Assembly (NCBI GenBank): GCA_019649035.1
Contig: BMAT01002775.1
Span: 301,513-365,512 of the forward strand
Direction: 5' to 3'
Origin: Elysia marginata
Taxonomy: Eukaryota > Mollusca > Gastropoda > Plakobranchidae
DNA length: 64,000 nucleotides
Shown here: one piece after another, positions 26,411-38,900 of the stretch
How positions within the stretch are numbered: position 1 is the first letter of the stretch
How the letters are laid out: each line of letters starts with the position of its first letter
The notes under the pieces: model-generated
The model's database searches: none
What the model was told of the DNA's origin: nothing
The model's input: only the letters and a program-made list of their open reading frames with translations
Translations under genes and position numbers: made by a program

Positions 26411-27276
26411 TGGTAGTATCCGATTAAACACATGTCAGATAAATGCATACTCTGGTTAAAGTAAAGCCAAATTGCTATAACCGATTTTTTCACATATGAT
26501 AAGTATACCACAAACACATGCAACATTGTCTAAATGCACACTATGATTTATGAAATGGGTAAAAACTACCTTTAAAGTGGATCAGGCAACCACTGAGATG
26601 CGAAGAATAGGCCAGCATCACTCAACAGAGATTCACATCTTCCTTTGTTAAAACCAGCCCTACTTTCAATGCTATATTTATTTAGATTTACATGTTTTAG
26701 GGTGCTAAGGCTTGGGGGCAGGGGTGGGAAGAGAGAGGCCTGAAGGGTGAAAGGTGGACAAAGGCCAGTGAGGCGGGGATGGTTTGTGTAGACTTAGAGC
26801 ACAACAAGCAACATGATCATAATGCAATGTACCCGTACACTTCGCCCATATCGCTCTGACGGTAAACTGTTGTAGGCTAGCCTACAGCTCTTGTAGCTTT
26901 CAGCACAACCATGCCTCCCCCAACTTCTTGGTTTTCCCCTTTGGTCAACGACTGGGTAGGTGGTTGCAGCAAAGACTTAGATATAATACTTCAAGACTTT
27001 GGTTGCAGTCCTATAATTGGTAAGCTTAGCAAGCTCACATACAGTCAATAAATCTATACACTTGGCTACAAGAAATACATCAGTTATACTCTTGATTTTC
27101 TAGCCTACACCTTGCCAATTTGTGTGGTCCAGGAAAACAATTTGGTTTTTATTCTCACGTTTAATAAAAGGGAAGTAAAAAGATCTAGTAATTTTTGCTA
27201 CTTATAAGTGCACGCATCTCCTAAATGCATGCTATTAAAGCCTCCCAAATGCCCTGCACTTAACCGGATCCTGCTG
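26411..27276. mobile_element. Pogo-like non-autonomous element, unit 2 of a pair
   Basis: Same orientation and content as unit 1. Shared words include CACATGCAACATTGTCTAAA, TAGAGCACAACAAGC and GTAAACTGTTGTAGGCTA. The right end complement is CAGCAGGATCCGGTTAAGTG with TA after it. The left end is decayed (TGGTAGTATCCGATTAAAC). Confidence 0.68.
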
Positions 27277-27278
27277 TA

Positions 27279-30200
27279 GTTTAAAAGGTATACGGGGGTA
27301 ACTAAAAGCCTTTTCAAGGCAGTCTTATTTTCTTTGCTATTTAATAAAATAGCACAAGCACAACCTTATGTCTCAACGTTGCATTATAATAATGCACATG
27401 TAATGATTGAGCTGCAACAGGCCTTGAAAATTGTTAAATTACTTCAAGTGTACAAATTCGCCCTTCATTTTCTTCACTTTGTCAGTCCCCAACTTTTACA
27501 GGAGGAAACTCATAGAAACAAATTTTGTCAACAAATTGACAATCTTAATAAGGAAATTTAAAAAATGGTGTTAAGGAGCCAAGCAATTGAATATGACAGT
27601 GGGTGAAACATAAACTAAGTGAACGTTTTTTAATACAATGAAAGTTTTCAACAGAGCAGAAGAGACAAAAAGAACATAAAAAGATGTGATGTTATGCAGA
27701 CAGTCACTATGTCTGTGAGGAAGATGATGGAGCAAAAATTGTTTAGTCAATAACATTCGATTGTGCCTTTAAGTGAACTGACATTTGTCTTCACCTGTCA
27801 TTTTTTTGCTAAGTGAGCAGAATAAATTTAGAAAAAAATAGTGATAAACCTTTGTTTTCAGTCTCTGAACTTCTTTCTTAACAAGGCTAGAATATGAAAA
27901 GGAAATCTTTTAAAGTAAATCTAAACTGACTTTAAAGAAATGTCCTGATAGTATAACTGCAAGCTTATTTTTATATGTGGTAGGTGCCGTTGGTGGTAAA
28001 AAATATTGCCTTCCGTTTCATGCCATGTTTTTAATGTGTCATAGAAGATCACAGTGGTTTTGAGAAGGCTTCAATAGTTTTCCTTACCTATATCATATCA
28101 TTGGTGAAAAAAATTTGCTGGGAGCTTAAAATAGATCATGAAGTCAGTTTTCAGTTGACCAGGCTCTTTCTTTCTTATTTATTTGGTCTGAGACACAATT
28201 GTGTATAATGACTCGCACATAACCCAATTTTCGTCTCAGTGTATGTTTTTGATTTCATATACCCTAAAAATTGACTAAGCTGAGTTGACCGTATAAAGTT
28301 TACATTGTGGTTTACTGTACAACACATGTATGCTCTGAGTGACCTAAAGGTATTAAAAAATGGATAAAGTTTTAAACAGAAACAAAGTTTGGCATATGAA
28401 GGGCTAACGTAAATAAAAATATACAAGTATGACAATTGCATTTTGCACACTATTTATTCATTGAATAAAAATCTAAGAATAGTATTTTTGTAGTCACAAA
28501 ATAAGAAAGAAGAGAAAGCCCTTGTCCATAATTTTGGGATTACCTTTTGCAAAGACTAAATGTTTAAAAAAACATTGCTTAGAATTAAAGCTCAACACAA
28601 TGCTTGGCCGCACTTGATGCATTTGAGTTCTTGTTTAAAAGGGCGTGCCTTCCGCAATTTGATCTCAGCTTTTTTTTCCACCAAGAAAAAAAAACCCTCA
28701 CATATGCATTAATAATGAGAGTCCTTTAACCTCTCTGAACAAGTAAACTACCTTGGGGCGATAATACTTTACAAAGATTTGAAGCACCTGAGACGAATAG
28801 TCTAGATTTTCACCAATCAAAGGTTTCATATTGTTCTAACAATGCTGCCAATATCAACAATTTAAATACTGATCTTCAAAACATTGCAAAGAAAAACCCT
28901 AAAAGAACAAAAGTTTGTTTTAATAGTTTAGACAAGGTATGGTGTTTAAAAATATATTATTTACAGCTAAAGAATAACAAAATGTGATTTTTTTTCATTA
29001 TGCAAAATAAATGAATCAGAACAGTAGATGACTTGGGTTACACTTCATTGATATTGGCTATACAAATTTTTAAATTCAGAAAAGAAGAGAAATGTGAACA
29101 AAGGTAAATGTAAAAGGTGTGAGGAAGCTAGAGTGAAAAAAAAAGCTACTGCAACTGGGAGAAAATTCTACATGTTGATGTAAGTGGTAGAAATTATTTC
29201 AGATAAGTTTGCTTTGGGTACAGTTTTTGAAGTACCTTATATACGAAACAGCAAAGAGCAGTATGAGTTTACAGGGATAATAAAAGGCAACAAAACAAAT
29301 AGAAGCTCTTGAAACATTGATTCTCTAAAATTATTCAATAGTGATTTATCCCTCCACAAAAAAATTTCTTCTAATGGCAATAAATCCAAATACTGTATTG
29401 ATTTTCATTCTTTAAAACACAATCAATATAAATGCAAAATAATGCACTATTAAGTGCAAAAGCACAAATAAAATTAATTGTTGTTTTAAATATGATGAAA
29501 TTAAGGTCTTCATCTACAAATGTGGAGAAAATAATAGAAGACACTCAGTGCCTCGGAGCTTTTAAGTCATTTCGTAGAAAATTAAAGCATGTTTGTCTTT
29601 CATGACATGTTTAATTTTCAAGAGATGTAGGACCTTTTGTTGAAAATAAACAAAGCCTACAAAGTTTTTCTTTTTCTTGTAGATTCAGAGAGCAATATGT
29701 GTAAATAGTAAAGCGTATTTGAACATATGGCAAAATATCAATAATGCTTTGAAAGTCAAGCTTAAAGTTAAAGAACAAAACATTGAAACATGACAGCACT
29801 AACAAAATGATCACAGTTTAAATAACATAACAGCACTTGTTGATAGCAGCATACACCCAAAGATCTTGTCCAGTAGTTTGAGCATGTACACCCAAGACTT
29901 TCCACATGAATATTCAATATATTCAAATAACAGATCAAGCAGCATCTATCATGACACCATCGCCATCACCCCCACCCCACCCCCAATATAAAAATGTATA
30001 CAATGACCTAATTGGGTATGGGGCTTTAAAAAAAATACAGAATAAAAATATGGTGTCAATGTCATCAAAGTCCAAAAGCAGTGTAACTTTCTTGTCTCTA
30101 CTTATCTTTATTTCAAAAGAATAATATAAGCAGTTCTAATAGATTAAAAAAAAGACCAAAAACTTGAGTTTTATTTAAGTTAGCACAATCAAGTCACATA

Positions 30201-30438
30201 AAGTATGTCACATGTTTTTCAGATAAACCGATAACATTATTCTAAATGGTACGTATACAATTTATAAGATAAGCCCTGCTAATCACATAAGACATAAGCA
30301 TTGTTGTAAATAATCAGTGAAATTTCCCATATCATTTTTTGAGCAGAGAACACATATGTTCCTCCCCCCCCCAAAAAAAAATGGATTGTCTGTTATAAGT
30401 ATATTTGAGCAAAATCTTTCATCTTGTAAAAAACACTT
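27279..30438. other. Intergenic AT-rich sequence, no feature supported
   Basis: I see no coding exon or clear element. Short open stretches here have no recognisable protein character. Confidence 0.5.
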
Positions 30439-30870
30439 GTCTCGCATTCTATCCAAATGAGTCGTAAGTCAAAAGGTTTAGTTTAGAGATATAGACTTTT
30501 AAAGTTTAGTTGGTGTTCAGAAGTCAAAATTTTTTTATTTTAGATAGACGCTTAAACCATTTCTAAACAGTTTTCACACCTAATTGATGCTCAAATTTCA
30601 TTTTTTTAGGTGGTTAAATTTAATTGGTAAGTTTGCTGAGGCCTCAAAACATTTATAGGCGTCTAAACTTTAAATGCTGTTTACTCGCCTTTCTGAAATT
30701 CAACAAGTCCTGACTCTGCCAACTTCAAACGGCTATAACTTCATACAGAAGCATGAAAGAGCTTTTCTGTTTGTTGTATTTAAAAGTAGAGAAAATAAGT
30801 TTTTCTGTGATACCAATATCTGACTACCTTCCAATTTCGACTTAAGACTCATTTGGACTGGTTGCAAGAC
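30439..30870. mobile_element. GTCT-ended MITE, copy B (best preserved)
   Basis: Left GTCTCGCATTCTATCCAAAT, right complement GTCTTGCAACCAGTCCAAAT, each followed by GAGTCNTAAGTC. The terminal repeats are about 37 bp and the total is 432 bp. The inner sequence matches copy A at 13571 (for example GGTGTTCAGAAGTC versus GGCGTTCAGAGGT, and AGCATGA..AGCTTTTCTGTTTGTTG). No reading frame and no clear target duplication. Confidence 0.72.
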
Positions 30871-31208
30871 GATTTTCCTCCTAAGGAGACAGCTGAAGAC
30901 AAGAGCTAGAATTTTTTAGCTGACACTAAACATTTTAAGACTTAGAAAAAATAATGCCACTTTGACAATGATTATGACTTTTATGATATCACATACTAAA
31001 GAGTAAGTTTTAAAACAAACAAAAAAAAAAACATACTTAAAACATTCCTTTTTCATGGTCTGTAACAAACAGGTTTCAACAAGTATAAAGGAAAAAAAGA
31101 CTGCATTAAAATCACTTTGTAAATTCTAAGGGGTAAAAATCTTAAAGTTAGAGGACAGTGTAAGGTATTGCTTTATATAATATATCTAATGTATGTATAA
31201 ACTAAGAC

Positions 31209-33491
31209 CAGGGATGCCAAATGATTTAAAAAAAAAAGGCTATGACCTGATAATATTGCATTTCCCACTAAAGTTGAAAAAAAGCCATTTAGCTTAGACA
31301 CATATTCTTTGGTGGTACATGTGCTTAGAAATGTACACAGAACCACAAAAACTTCAATCAGGTTAAAAAAAAAAACCAAGCACGTCAGAAAGGTGAAGAT
31401 ATAAGATCCCAGAGAAAGTAAAAAATGTCCACAAAATAGAGATACAATAATGACTGAAACAATCTCATGGACTTATAGGCCTTCAGGAGCAAGAATTGTT
31501 GATCTAACAAGCATAGACTTTGGCTTTGACTTATATATTACTGTATGGATCATGCAGACATGCCTAGTTGACATACTCAAAATTAGTGGTGATGGATATA
31601 AAAGCTGATAGCTTTGCAAAAAAGCTAGTAGTAAACTTATTTCACAATTATATATCAAACTTTCTAGCCATAAAGTCATAAAGCGTTGGCCATGTCTCAT
31701 ACAGTATGCCATCAAATGGAGAGAGAGAGAGAAAAAGAGAGAAGTTGTTTGTAGGGCTGAAAATGAGAGATACAGAATGGATTCCCAAAGACGTGAAGAA
31801 GAGGAAGGAACGGGCATAGAGAAAGGGAGCAGGAACGCCAAAGGTGTTTGAGAGAGAGACACACACAGAGGTGAGCTTCAAAAGACCTAAAAGTCTACAA
31901 GATTGTTTCAATCTTCATTTAATCTTCATTCTGCCTCTCTTTTATGAATTTTCTGTGATTTTCACTGGGATCTTGCCATGAGAGAAGGAAAAAAAAGATA
32001 AGGCAATATTGATAGTTTGATCATTACTTCATAACTAGTCGAGTTAACAAAACATTACGTCTAAACTAGATCTAGTTCTAAGTATTGTGTTTGTTGAAAA
32101 AAAAAAAAAACTATGTAGTTAAAACTAGGCTTAACTCTAACTCAACTTTTAAAAGCATGCAGATGTGTAAAAAAACAAACAAAACTTTTTTAAAAAGTTG
32201 ATTTACATGGATTTGAAAAGCGTCCTCAATTTTAAATATAAAGTTTGCGGCAATTGCCAATTCCTATCCTCATAGACCTAGACTATCAAACTATTCATTA
32301 TTAGCAAAACATTAGCCTTTAGGCTGGGCCTAAGAAATAGATTGATTCCATTAAATTAGCTTCAGTGCTTGCTAACTTGTATGATGCGCTTTCAATTAAA
32401 AACATTTCAGAGCCATGGTTTAACCCAATCCAAAGCTAATCCAGGAAGATAAATCTGGAAAAAATTTTTATAATATTTTATTTTAAATAAAATGTATAGT
32501 CAAAGGTACACAACGCAGATTTTTTGGGAGTTTTTTTTTTTATTATTTCCTTTGGATTGATTACCAAAGGGAGCTTCTCTTCTGCTACAAATTTATTAAT
32601 TATTTATTATTATTTTTCCTTATGTCTCATTTGGGCGCATCAGCCTGGAAAGACTTAAGCTGTGTTGGTTGGAAAATTACAATAAACTAAGAAATGCTAT
32701 CTAAAACTCGCCACACTTAGAGTCTTAAAAAGCCAATCAGATCAGCTCCTGGTGATCACATTCCCCATCAAGATGTGCTGCCCAGCCACTAGGATTTCCA
32801 AGGTCAGGTGACTAGCACTAGACCTAGACTTTTGCTTTTCGCCATGTTTTTCAGTCAAATAGAGAGAATATTTCGGACTCGTAACCATAGACTACCAAAG
32901 ACGCAATGATGCAACTTGAAGATACAAGGAATAGAAATCACATGCAATACTAGTCTTACATTGAAGTCTTGCTTCATAGTTTACTAAATAAACTGACATT
33001 TAGTAAAATTCTTAGTAAAATAATTACTCTAACCGGTCCTGTGCATTCTTGATTGTACCTGATTTCCAGACCAAGTAGTAATCCTCTATCTAGATATAGA
33101 ATCTAGATCCAATTTTGACCCCACTGACTGGTAAAGGGCAGGTGTGTGTATTTACGTTTGTAGTCAACACACTTTTCTAGACTCTCACAGCAAGTCTTTG
33201 TAGAAACAGTGAAAATAGATAAAAGCACAAGAAACTTTTGCGAAGTATTTGCTGAACTCAACTGTACGCACATGTGATATTGAAAGTATTCAAAACGAAA
33301 GCAGACGAGGCGCTCTTCAAACCCGATTTAAACCGGAAATCTTGAAACAGATGACAAACGGGGGAATCCATAAAATTTGAAACAGACAAAAAGACTGGAA
33401 ACTGGAAAATTTTAAACAGATAAAAAACAGAAAATTTCCAACAGATGAAATAATCAAAAAAGCCAGAAAAACGGGAAATTTGACATCCCTG
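31209..33491. mobile_element. 2.3-kb inverted-repeat DNA element, hAT-like ends, 6-bp target duplication
   Basis: Starts CAGGGATGCCAAATGA; the end is the complement of CAGGGATGTCAAATTT. TAAGAC is directly repeated at 31203-31208 and 33492-33497. The ends resemble hAT termini (CAGGGGTGTCAAA type), though hAT usually makes 8-bp duplications. No transposase is recognised, so it is probably non-autonomous. It contains GA-rich runs (31716-31745, 31846-31870) and subterminal tandem repeats near its right end. Confidence 0.6.
33338..33455. repeat. Short tandem repeats, unit about 30 bp
   Basis: Four degenerate copies of GAAAATTTGAAACAGATnAA occur near the right end of the 31209-33491 element. Confidence 0.5.
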
Positions 33492-33497
33492 TAAGAC

Positions 33498-35539
33498 ACA
33501 AAGTCAACCACAACTCTTAATAGGACTAAAAACATTTCGATTTTACCTGAATGATGAAAGTAACTGTTTTTGTTTTGTTTTGGTAAATACAGTATAGGAA
33601 AAGTGTAAAACTAAAAGTACTATCTTGATGGGGGCAAATAAAGGAACAGAAGCAAATAAAAATCTTGTAAAAACACATTTAAAACACCTTGACAGCAAGA
33701 CCATAAAAAAAATGACCAAATAAAAAATGTTAAGTTCATCAATGGAAACAAAAAGAAAAAGTTGATAAAATTCAACAGAAAAATATTTTCTCTCACTAAA
33801 ATTTGTTTTTAAAAAGTTAGAAATTAGAGTTTCTCAATGTTTGGAAAACACAAACTTACTGCTATGAATCAAAGAAATTAAAATCCTTTTTATTTTTTTT
33901 TAACATGTTATTGCAGTATTGCACTGTGCAGGTGTCATAAAAAAAAAACGATTTTGTAAATTTTTAGGAAAGGTTGGTTGAAAATTTTACCTTTAATATG
34001 ATAGTGCACAAATTGTAAAAATAAAATTTTTTTGATTTGCCATATTTCTTTTTCTTTTAGCCTTCACAAAAGAATGAAATTTGATGAAAAAGCTCATGGT
34101 AGATAAAACTGATATGAAATAATTGGTTGTCAGATTTTGACATGAAACTGTATTTATCTCTTTTGCAAGAAAACAATCGAGCATGAAAAATAATATCAAC
34201 AAAACATATTTGGATGAGACTAGTAGAGTGACACAATGCTCTTCATTTACCTCAAATGACCTGCCTGTTTCAATTGTTAAACTAAAAAAATAAGAGAACT
34301 AAAACTAAGCAAACACTTGAAATATACCTGGAACTCTAATCACATGAGCAAAAAGTAATTATTCAACAATGTATACAACAATTGTCTGCTTTTGGATTTT
34401 TAGGTAGATGAGGTAATTTAGGTAGTTTACAACAAACAGGAACCAACTGGAACATCACAATATAGTACATGTTACAGTATGTCTATCAAAACAATAAACT
34501 TTTTACATAGCCTAACACAATAGCACCCAGGCAAAGGTAGCAATTGGTTGCAATAAGCAAGACACCCCTAAACCCTCACAGGTAATCCACTTGCGTAGCT
34601 ATCTCTCTACATTCTTGTTTGTTATATTAGTGCAAACACACTGTTGATGATAAAAAGACTGCCAGCAACTCTTCCCAGCAAGGAGGTTAGGCTACTTTCC
34701 TGATTAATTTTTTAAAAAGACACTTTTTTTGTTGATTTTACCTTGAAGATTGACCAAAGTGGATATATTTCTGCTGAGAGATAAGAAAATTTACTTGGCT
34801 CTCAGGGCAGATAAAGCTACTTGGTTATCCTTTTGAGCAAAACTACTGCCATACTTTTAAGCCATCAGAATGCAGAGTTAACTACTACCTTGATTTTTGG
34901 GCTCATTTCCATGCATCGGCAAGCCTGGGTAATGACTATCAATATTAGGGGGCCTTTGAAAACATTACTGATTTTATCTAAAAATTATTTCATTGTTTTG
35001 TCTTGATAAAGATCTTCTCCTACTCATGACTATAAATCACTTGACAAACTCTAACCTTTAAACCACTTACGACATCCAGGTAGATCATAAGCTACTCATA
35101 TAATGGGACTCCTTGTATATCTATATGCAGTATATGATCAAGGGTGATAGGAGTATTTGCCCAACTTAATCAAAGTTTGAGAAGTAGCAAGAGGCCTAAA
35201 TTATGAAAGTATCTTAGAGGAGAATTCTTTCTGTAAGCCATCTTTTTTTCCAGACAATAGTCTTTAGACCACTCATGTAAAAATCACCTCAAACTGAATT
35301 CTATAAACCAATTATACAAAAACATCTCAAACTGAATCGTTTGAAAGGGTTCATTGTTTCTAGTTTGATAGCAGGTTATTCTCTATTTTTCTTCAACATC
35401 ATAGCACCTTGAACCATTAAATTGTGTAAGGAAAGAGGCCCTCTCCGTGCCTGCTATTTAGCTTTAGGGCTAAGGTCTCATTAGACTTGTTTTGTCTAAT
35501 GATGAGACAGGTCTGTTATGAATAGCACACATTATTACA
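33498..35539. other. Sequence downstream of the transporter gene, probable 3' UTR in part
   Basis: No coding pattern. Part should be the 3' UTR of the - strand transporter, whose stop is at 35540-35542. I could not place a poly(A) signal with confidence. Confidence 0.35.
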
Positions 35540-35928
35540 TCACACATCAACTTCCCCTACAACGTTGCTATCCCCAGCTCCATTGTTGGGCAAAAATTGC
35601 AACTTCTCGTCATCATCTTCAATATAATCCTCATCATGCACCTCCTTGCCATCTCCTTCTTCATTCTTTCCCACAGAGCTATTGGCCTCGGTGTTCTCAT
35701 CTGCCACAGCATCCTTAAAGGTAACACTCTCTTTTCTTCCTTCATTAATTTTTTGGCCATTTTGAGCCGACTGTAAAGCCTCAGGGTCTTCATCACCAAT
35801 GTGTTGATCATCAATACCTGTGTCAGGGTTGCTAAGAAGGTAGAGCTCGCTCATATCCTCTATGGTCACCAGCTCTGACTGGGCTGCTGCTGTACTGCTG
35901 GCAGGAGGAGGGGGAGGAGCTGTAATGT
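35540..35928 (-). CDS. SLC16A10: MCT8/10-like, exon 9 (acidic cytosolic tail, stop)
   Basis: Encodes DITAPPPPPASSTAAAQSEL, VTIEDMSELYLLSNPDTG and an acidic stretch (EVHDEDYIEDDDEKLQFLPN) up to VVGEVDV and TGA at 35542-35540. It is much longer than the tails of most MCTs and probably unstructured. Acceptor TTTCAG, phase 1. Confidence 0.88.
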
Positions 35929-38900
35929 CTGAAATATATAGAGAAAAGCAGGAAGGCTTAATTATTTCATTTGAGAGCTGGTGTCCTGCCCATAAGGCCA
36001 AATTACTGGGGAAAAGTGACTTGACCATGCCAAATTCATAACACTTAATTGTAAAAATTAAAAAAAAAATTGTGACATCAGCACTTGTTAGGTGTCAATG
36101 CAGGGCAATATAGTTATGACCAATCAAAAAAATGTGTGCACTTAACCTTTAATTTTTCTACAATAACGTTTTTATTTTTATTTTATCTGAGTAGCACAAA
36201 GATAAACGGAGAGAGGGAGAGACAGACAGACAGGCAGAGAGAGATACAAACATTTAGCATGTCTATATGTCTCATGACCATTGCCAATGAATCAGATGTT
36301 AAAAACTTTCAGAAAATACCTTGTAAAAATAGCCTTGATCCTCTTTTTTTCTATGTGTAACATTTAAAAAAAAAAAATTTTTATCTCCTCACAAAACTTC
36401 GATTACTTTATGTACATTTAAAAAATTTGAACTGTGAAAATTGCAACATCCTAATAATTTGTAATGGTTCTGAAACAAATGAAATGTATCTTACGCACTA
36501 AATTAAGCAAAAAGATTCAAGACTTGATGCTCTTTGCCAGCTTTGCAAACACAAAAGCAAAAGTTTATTTTAGCATCTAGATCTACCTTGTTTTAAATGA
36601 AAAACATTTTTAAGTGACAACATTAAAATTGATAAGAATAATCTTTCAGGCCCTCCTTTTCAAGCATGAGACCAAACCAATTCAAATTTGATTTAGTTCT
36701 TGATGTAAACACATTTTGGCAGCTATGGTTCTTAATGAATTACATTTTTAAAAAATGGCATTGAAATTGATAAAAATAATTTTTTCAAATGCTCTTTCAT
36801 GTAAGTGTAAGAGCAAATCAATTCAAATTTTTTTCACTCACCGACTTCCAGTCGACTGTGGTAGATATCATGGCAGGAGACAGCAGCAAACTCTTGTATG
36901 GAGAGAACTGCAGGTACATTCTGCACACCAAGGAAAAATAATATTGATTTTTGTTAGAAAAAAAAAGTTTACCTAAATCACTGAACCCCCCCCTAAACAC
37001 ACACAGATATTAATACTTTTTACACTTGTATTCATTGCTGGCAAAAAATTTTTATACATAAAAATCAAAATGTTGCGGTGATTTGATAAACCTCTTTGCC
37101 TATTTGTTCATTTCTGCATATCAATAGTGCTACATTAACCTTCTTGAGCATTTTGATTCCACTTCCAAAGCAAAAGTTTTCTGATGTCTGAAAATCATTA
37201 AATGACAATTATTCAACATGGTTCCATAGATATCAATATATAAAATGGTGCTCTGTGTGCTTGCCATATTGAAATAAATTACCATGCCTTTTCTTAAAAT
37301 ACTTGAAGCCGTTTCACCTTCACTCAATGAACTGGAAAAAACAAAGCTCTAGCTAATCAAAGTTTTTTNNNNNNNNNNNNNNNNNNNNNNNNNNNNNNNN
37401 NNNNNNNNNNNNNNNNNNNNNNNNNNNNNNNNNNNNNNNNNNNNNNNNNNNNAAAAAAAAAAAAAAAGAATAGCTAAACTAATTTGAGGAACCACAAATT
37501 TCAAACAAATTGTTTTTGAAGTAAAAAAGGTAACATTAATGGTAAACAAAGTGATAACATACCATTGACTTCTAATACAGAATTGTGGTGCATAAGGCAG
37601 TTTAATATAATTACGAAACCACTTTCTACTACGTGACTAGATATTTGTTCATTTTTCAATTAATGCTCATAATAGTTGATAGCATATTGTTGATTTGACT
37701 CCCCTTCATTTTGAAAAAAAATTCTTTTTTAATAACATGAAAAAAATCAGAAGCTGTTAACAAAATCGCAAAATAAAAATCCAAAGCTCTAAAAAAGGAA
37801 AACAAACCTAGCTCCAAAGCTATTAAAAAATACAAAAACAAAATATTACGAAAAGAAAGCAAAGGCAAATTATTATTTCACCTATTTTTCTTCTTTAAGC
37901 CTTTATTATTTTTGTTTATATTTTGGATTATGCCAGACAACTCAGTTCTAGAGTTTTGTCTCTTTTTCCATCGGGAAAACTTGGTTATTTTCTATGGAAC
38001 TGTCAGAGCTCATGGTCATCAGACTGGACAATGTACATAATCTTGAGCTGTTGCTGCAGTGCTGGTAACAAAACAATACAGATGATGACTATGTGCAGTT
38101 TCTACCTGTGTAAGAGTGCAATTACAAACCAAAAAGACTAAACCAGCAAAGTATGAAGGGTTTGACCTAATGCAAGGCTCTACTCAGGTTTTAAAACCAG
38201 GGAACCGAAATATCCTATCTTAACTGATCTTGTGTTCTGATTTGATGTAGGTCATCACCTTAATTTTTGGCTATTTATTGTCTAGATTTTTTGTACTCTC
38301 AAAAACTGCTTTCATGTCTTATCGGCAGTACTGCGGTTTTCTTTCTTTCCACACATTAAATATTGCGCACCGCATGCTATTCCTAGGGCAAGCAACTGAG
38401 TTAGTTTAATTCAGGGTTGTAAATGGCTGATAAAAAAAAAACTGAACTCAAAGTGAGACTCTTCGTGCTTCAGAATCAATAGAATTATAGATTAATATTA
38501 GGCAAGGGCAACTCTTTAAAAGGCCTAAAGGAGCAAGAGTTGTGCTCTTAACTGAGATTAATGCTGCAAAACCTTACTTACAAGCACAAATTAAAAAAAA
38601 AATGGATTATAGTCTTTCACCGCCGAAAGAAGTCTCAAGACTTTATACATTTCCCCCAGCAGGCCAATACACACCAAAGCAAATTCAACTCATATTTCAG
38701 AGCATTACAGCACGGCTGCCTATTAGGCGCTCAAATACTAACATTCTACAAATTTCAAGCACTGCCTATACTATAGCCAGGTAACCATTTTACAGGTGGG
38801 TGGACTGAGGAAAGTGTGGATAAATTGCTTTCCTAAGGCAGTTACAACATGCATAATGGTTGGGAATCGAACCCGCGATCGCCGGATCACAAGTCCGACG

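Noticed and set aside
31473-31911. Two overlapping - strand open stretches of 129 and 87 codons
   Set aside because: Leu/Ser-rich reading of a GA-rich repeat inside the 2.3-kb transposon-like element; no domain is recognised.
35518-35814. Open stretches on + and in another - frame over the last transporter exon
   Set aside because: They are shadows of the acidic-tail exon, which is fixed by the splice phase.
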